From Nocardioides sp. (GTDB lineage: Bacteria; Actinomycetota; Actinomycetes; Propionibacteriales; Nocardioidaceae): a DNA stretch of 5,610 nucleotides. Where the stretch lies: assembly GCA_023252065.1 (NCBI GenBank), contig JAHEXO010000180.1, forward strand, positions 1 through 5,610, written 5' to 3'. Position 1 is the stretch's first letter. Each line of letters starts with the position of its first letter. Below the pieces are notes generated by a model. It was not told the DNA's origin and searched no databases. It worked only from the letters and a program-made list of their open reading frames with translations. Shown piece by piece: positions 5,099-5,610 of this stretch. The position numbers were made by a program, and so were the translations under genes.

Positions 5099-5610
5099 AT
5101 GTCAGCGACCCTCCACCCCCCTCTCCGCATCGACGACCTCGACGTCTGGTTCGGCACCCGGCACGTGCTCCACGGCATCGACCTGGTCGCCGCTCCCGGT
5201 CGCCGGATCGGCCTGGTCGGCGAGAACGGCAGCGGCAAGTCCACCCTGCTGCGCGCCGTCGCGGGCACGCTCCCGGGCCGCGCGGTGGTGACCGGTTCGA
5301 TCGAGCGCCCGGACGACCTCGCGCTGCTGAGCCAGGAGCCCCCGTTCTCGGACGGGCAGACCGTCGCCGAGGTGCTGGCCGGAGCTCTCCTTCCCATGCG
5401 CCGGATGGTCGCGGAGGTGGAGCGTCGCGCCCTCGACCTCGGAGACGAGGCCGGCCAGTCGGCGTACGCCGAGGCCCTCGACCGCGCCATCGCCCACGAC
5501 GCCTGGGACGCCGACCGGCGCGCGGACGAGGCGGCGGAGCGGCTGGGCCTTGGGGGCCTCGACCCGACCCGAAGGATCGGCACCCTCTCCGGCGGGCAAC
5601 GGACCCGGCT
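5099..5610 (+). CDS. ABC-F family ATPase (ribosome-acting), N-terminal part only
   Basis: The first 170 residues of a soluble ABC-F protein, a family with two ATPase domains and no membrane domain. Members bind the ribosomal E site and either assist translation or displace antibiotics such as macrolides, lincosamides and pleuromutilins. Seen directly: Walker A GENGSGKST at 41-49; Q-loop Gln79 in LLSQEPP; a helical stretch with AWDADRRADEAAERLGLGGLD near 135-155; and the ABC signature LSGGQRTR at 163-170, where the window ends. The AWDAD/LGLGGLDP spacing before the signature resembles actinomycete resistance-type members, but the interdomain linker that would decide this is missing. Start: ATG at 5099 is the first ATG or GTG in this frame after a stop at 4997; GAAGG lies 7 nt upstream. 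The 99-base gap to the hydrolase holds a structured leader. Resistance versus housekeeping role is unresolved. Confidence 0.9.
   Translation, partial: MSATLHPPLRIDDLDVWFGTRHVLHGIDLVAAPGRRIGLVGENGSGKSTLLRAVAGTLPGRAVVTGSIERPDDLALLSQEPPFSDGQTVAEVLAGALLPMRRMVAEVERRALDLGDEAGQSAYAEALDRAIAHDAWDADRRADEAAERLGLGGLDPTRRIGTLSGGQRTR

Overview
The window is very GC-rich, with strong G/C bias at third codon positions, weak or absent Shine-Dalgarno sites on some genes, and -10-like hexamers placed about 6 nt before start codons. Together these point to a high-GC actinobacterium. A Nocardioides-like or related actinomycete is a plausible guess, but nothing in the sequence fixes the genus. Coding density is high and no stretch of more than 300 bases lacks a gene. 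I see no tRNA, rRNA, CRISPR array, insertion sequence or plasmid feature.

Layout. Positions 1-1131 (minus strand) hold a two-gene operon. An OsmC-family protein (571-1131) comes first, followed with a one-base stop/start overlap by a flavin-dependent monooxygenase-like oxidoreductase (1-571) whose C-terminal part lies beyond the window start. Positions 1132-1269 are a divergent intergenic region. Positions 1270-4011 (plus) encode a 913-residue LuxR-type regulator of the LAL class, with an N-terminal AAA/NTPase domain, a helical-repeat middle and a C-terminal GerE helix-turn-helix. After 49 bases, 4061-4999 (plus) encodes a proline iminopeptidase-type alpha/beta hydrolase (peptidase family S33) with a complete catalytic triad. 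After 99 bases, an ABC-F ATPase starts at 5099 and runs off the window end just after its first ABC signature.

How the parts may work together. The OsmC/flavoprotein pair looks like a redox or detoxification operon. The divergent LAL regulator is a candidate controller of that operon, of the downstream genes, or of neither; only geometry supports a link. The ABC-F protein belongs to the family of ribosome-acting ATPases that includes antibiotic-resistance factors. Its roughly 80-base leader has a -10-like hexamer, a possible five-codon upstream ORF, a perfect 7-bp hairpin, and a second hairpin that pairs with the only visible ribosome-binding site. That layout resembles ribosome-mediated attenuation and is the most interesting observation here.
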